From contig JBGTBD010000055.1 of assembly GCA_041749475.1 (NCBI GenBank), forward strand, positions 1 to 32,860: a stretch of DNA of 32,860 nt, given 5' to 3'. The notes under the pieces were generated by a model, which did not search any database, was not told the origin of the DNA, and saw nothing but the letters and a program-made list of their open reading frames with translations. This DNA comes from JBGTBD01 sp041749475 (lineage in GTDB: Bacteria; Pseudomonadota; Alphaproteobacteria; Rickettsiales; UBA998). Shown here in pieces: positions 32,840 to 32,860 of this stretch (position 1 is the first letter of the stretch; the number at the start of each line of letters is the position of its first letter). The translations under genes were made by a program, and so were the position numbers.

Positions 32840-32860
32840 TGTTTTAGCTTGAATCTTTTC

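Overview
This window looks like alphaproteobacterial chromosome of fairly high GC. It carries ordinary housekeeping genes (trpS, groES-groEL, parC, recO, pepF), a complete ISC iron-sulfur cluster assembly locus with hscB/hscA and two cysteine desulfurases, and many short palindromic intergenic repeats. The layout iscR - second cysteine desulfurase - iscS - iscU - iscA - hscB - hscA - fdx resembles that of Rickettsiales and related deep alphaproteobacteria. The lineage is inferred from gene content, not from any phylogeny. No tRNA, rRNA, CRISPR array, transposase or phage gene was seen.

Layout. Positions 1-4100, minus strand: a truncated membrane-protein gene, then two translationally coupled genes for proteins built from tandem degenerate XRE-like helix-turn-helix repeats (six in the 910-aa protein, two in the 270-aa protein). 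Positions 4249-8280, plus strand: trpS, a membrane-anchored 17-kDa-surface-antigen-like protein, and groES-groEL with a heat-shock-like promoter and a perfect hairpin terminator. Positions 8385-13704: a small minus-strand ORF, a large unknown membrane protein, a Cache/HAMP sensor whose histidine-kinase core has lost its key residues, and an unknown soluble protein whose stop codon abuts that of parC. Positions 13705-20849, minus strand: parC, recO, an AT-rich membrane protein that may be foreign, pepF, and a membrane-anchored extracytoplasmic protein. Positions 20894-29466, minus strand: the ISC region. Positions 29663-32839: an alpha/beta hydrolase, an AGCS Na+/amino acid symporter and an unknown polytopic membrane protein.

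The ISC region appears to be two transcription units, cysE-iscR-iscS2 and iscS-iscU-iscA-hscB-hscA-fdx, separated by an unrelated orphan gene. Upstream of each unit is a 25-bp sequence matching the E. coli type 1 IscR site (21/25 and 22/25 positions), overlapping a putative -35 element in the same register. IscR would therefore control its own unit, which includes cysteine synthesis (CysE), and the assembly unit. Palindromic repeats sit at nearly every junction of the assembly unit, and one supplies the N-terminal codons of hscB.

The most novel candidate is the pair of multi-HTH proteins at 552-4093, followed by the degenerate sensor kinase at 10631-12535 and the repeat-derived N-terminus of HscB.
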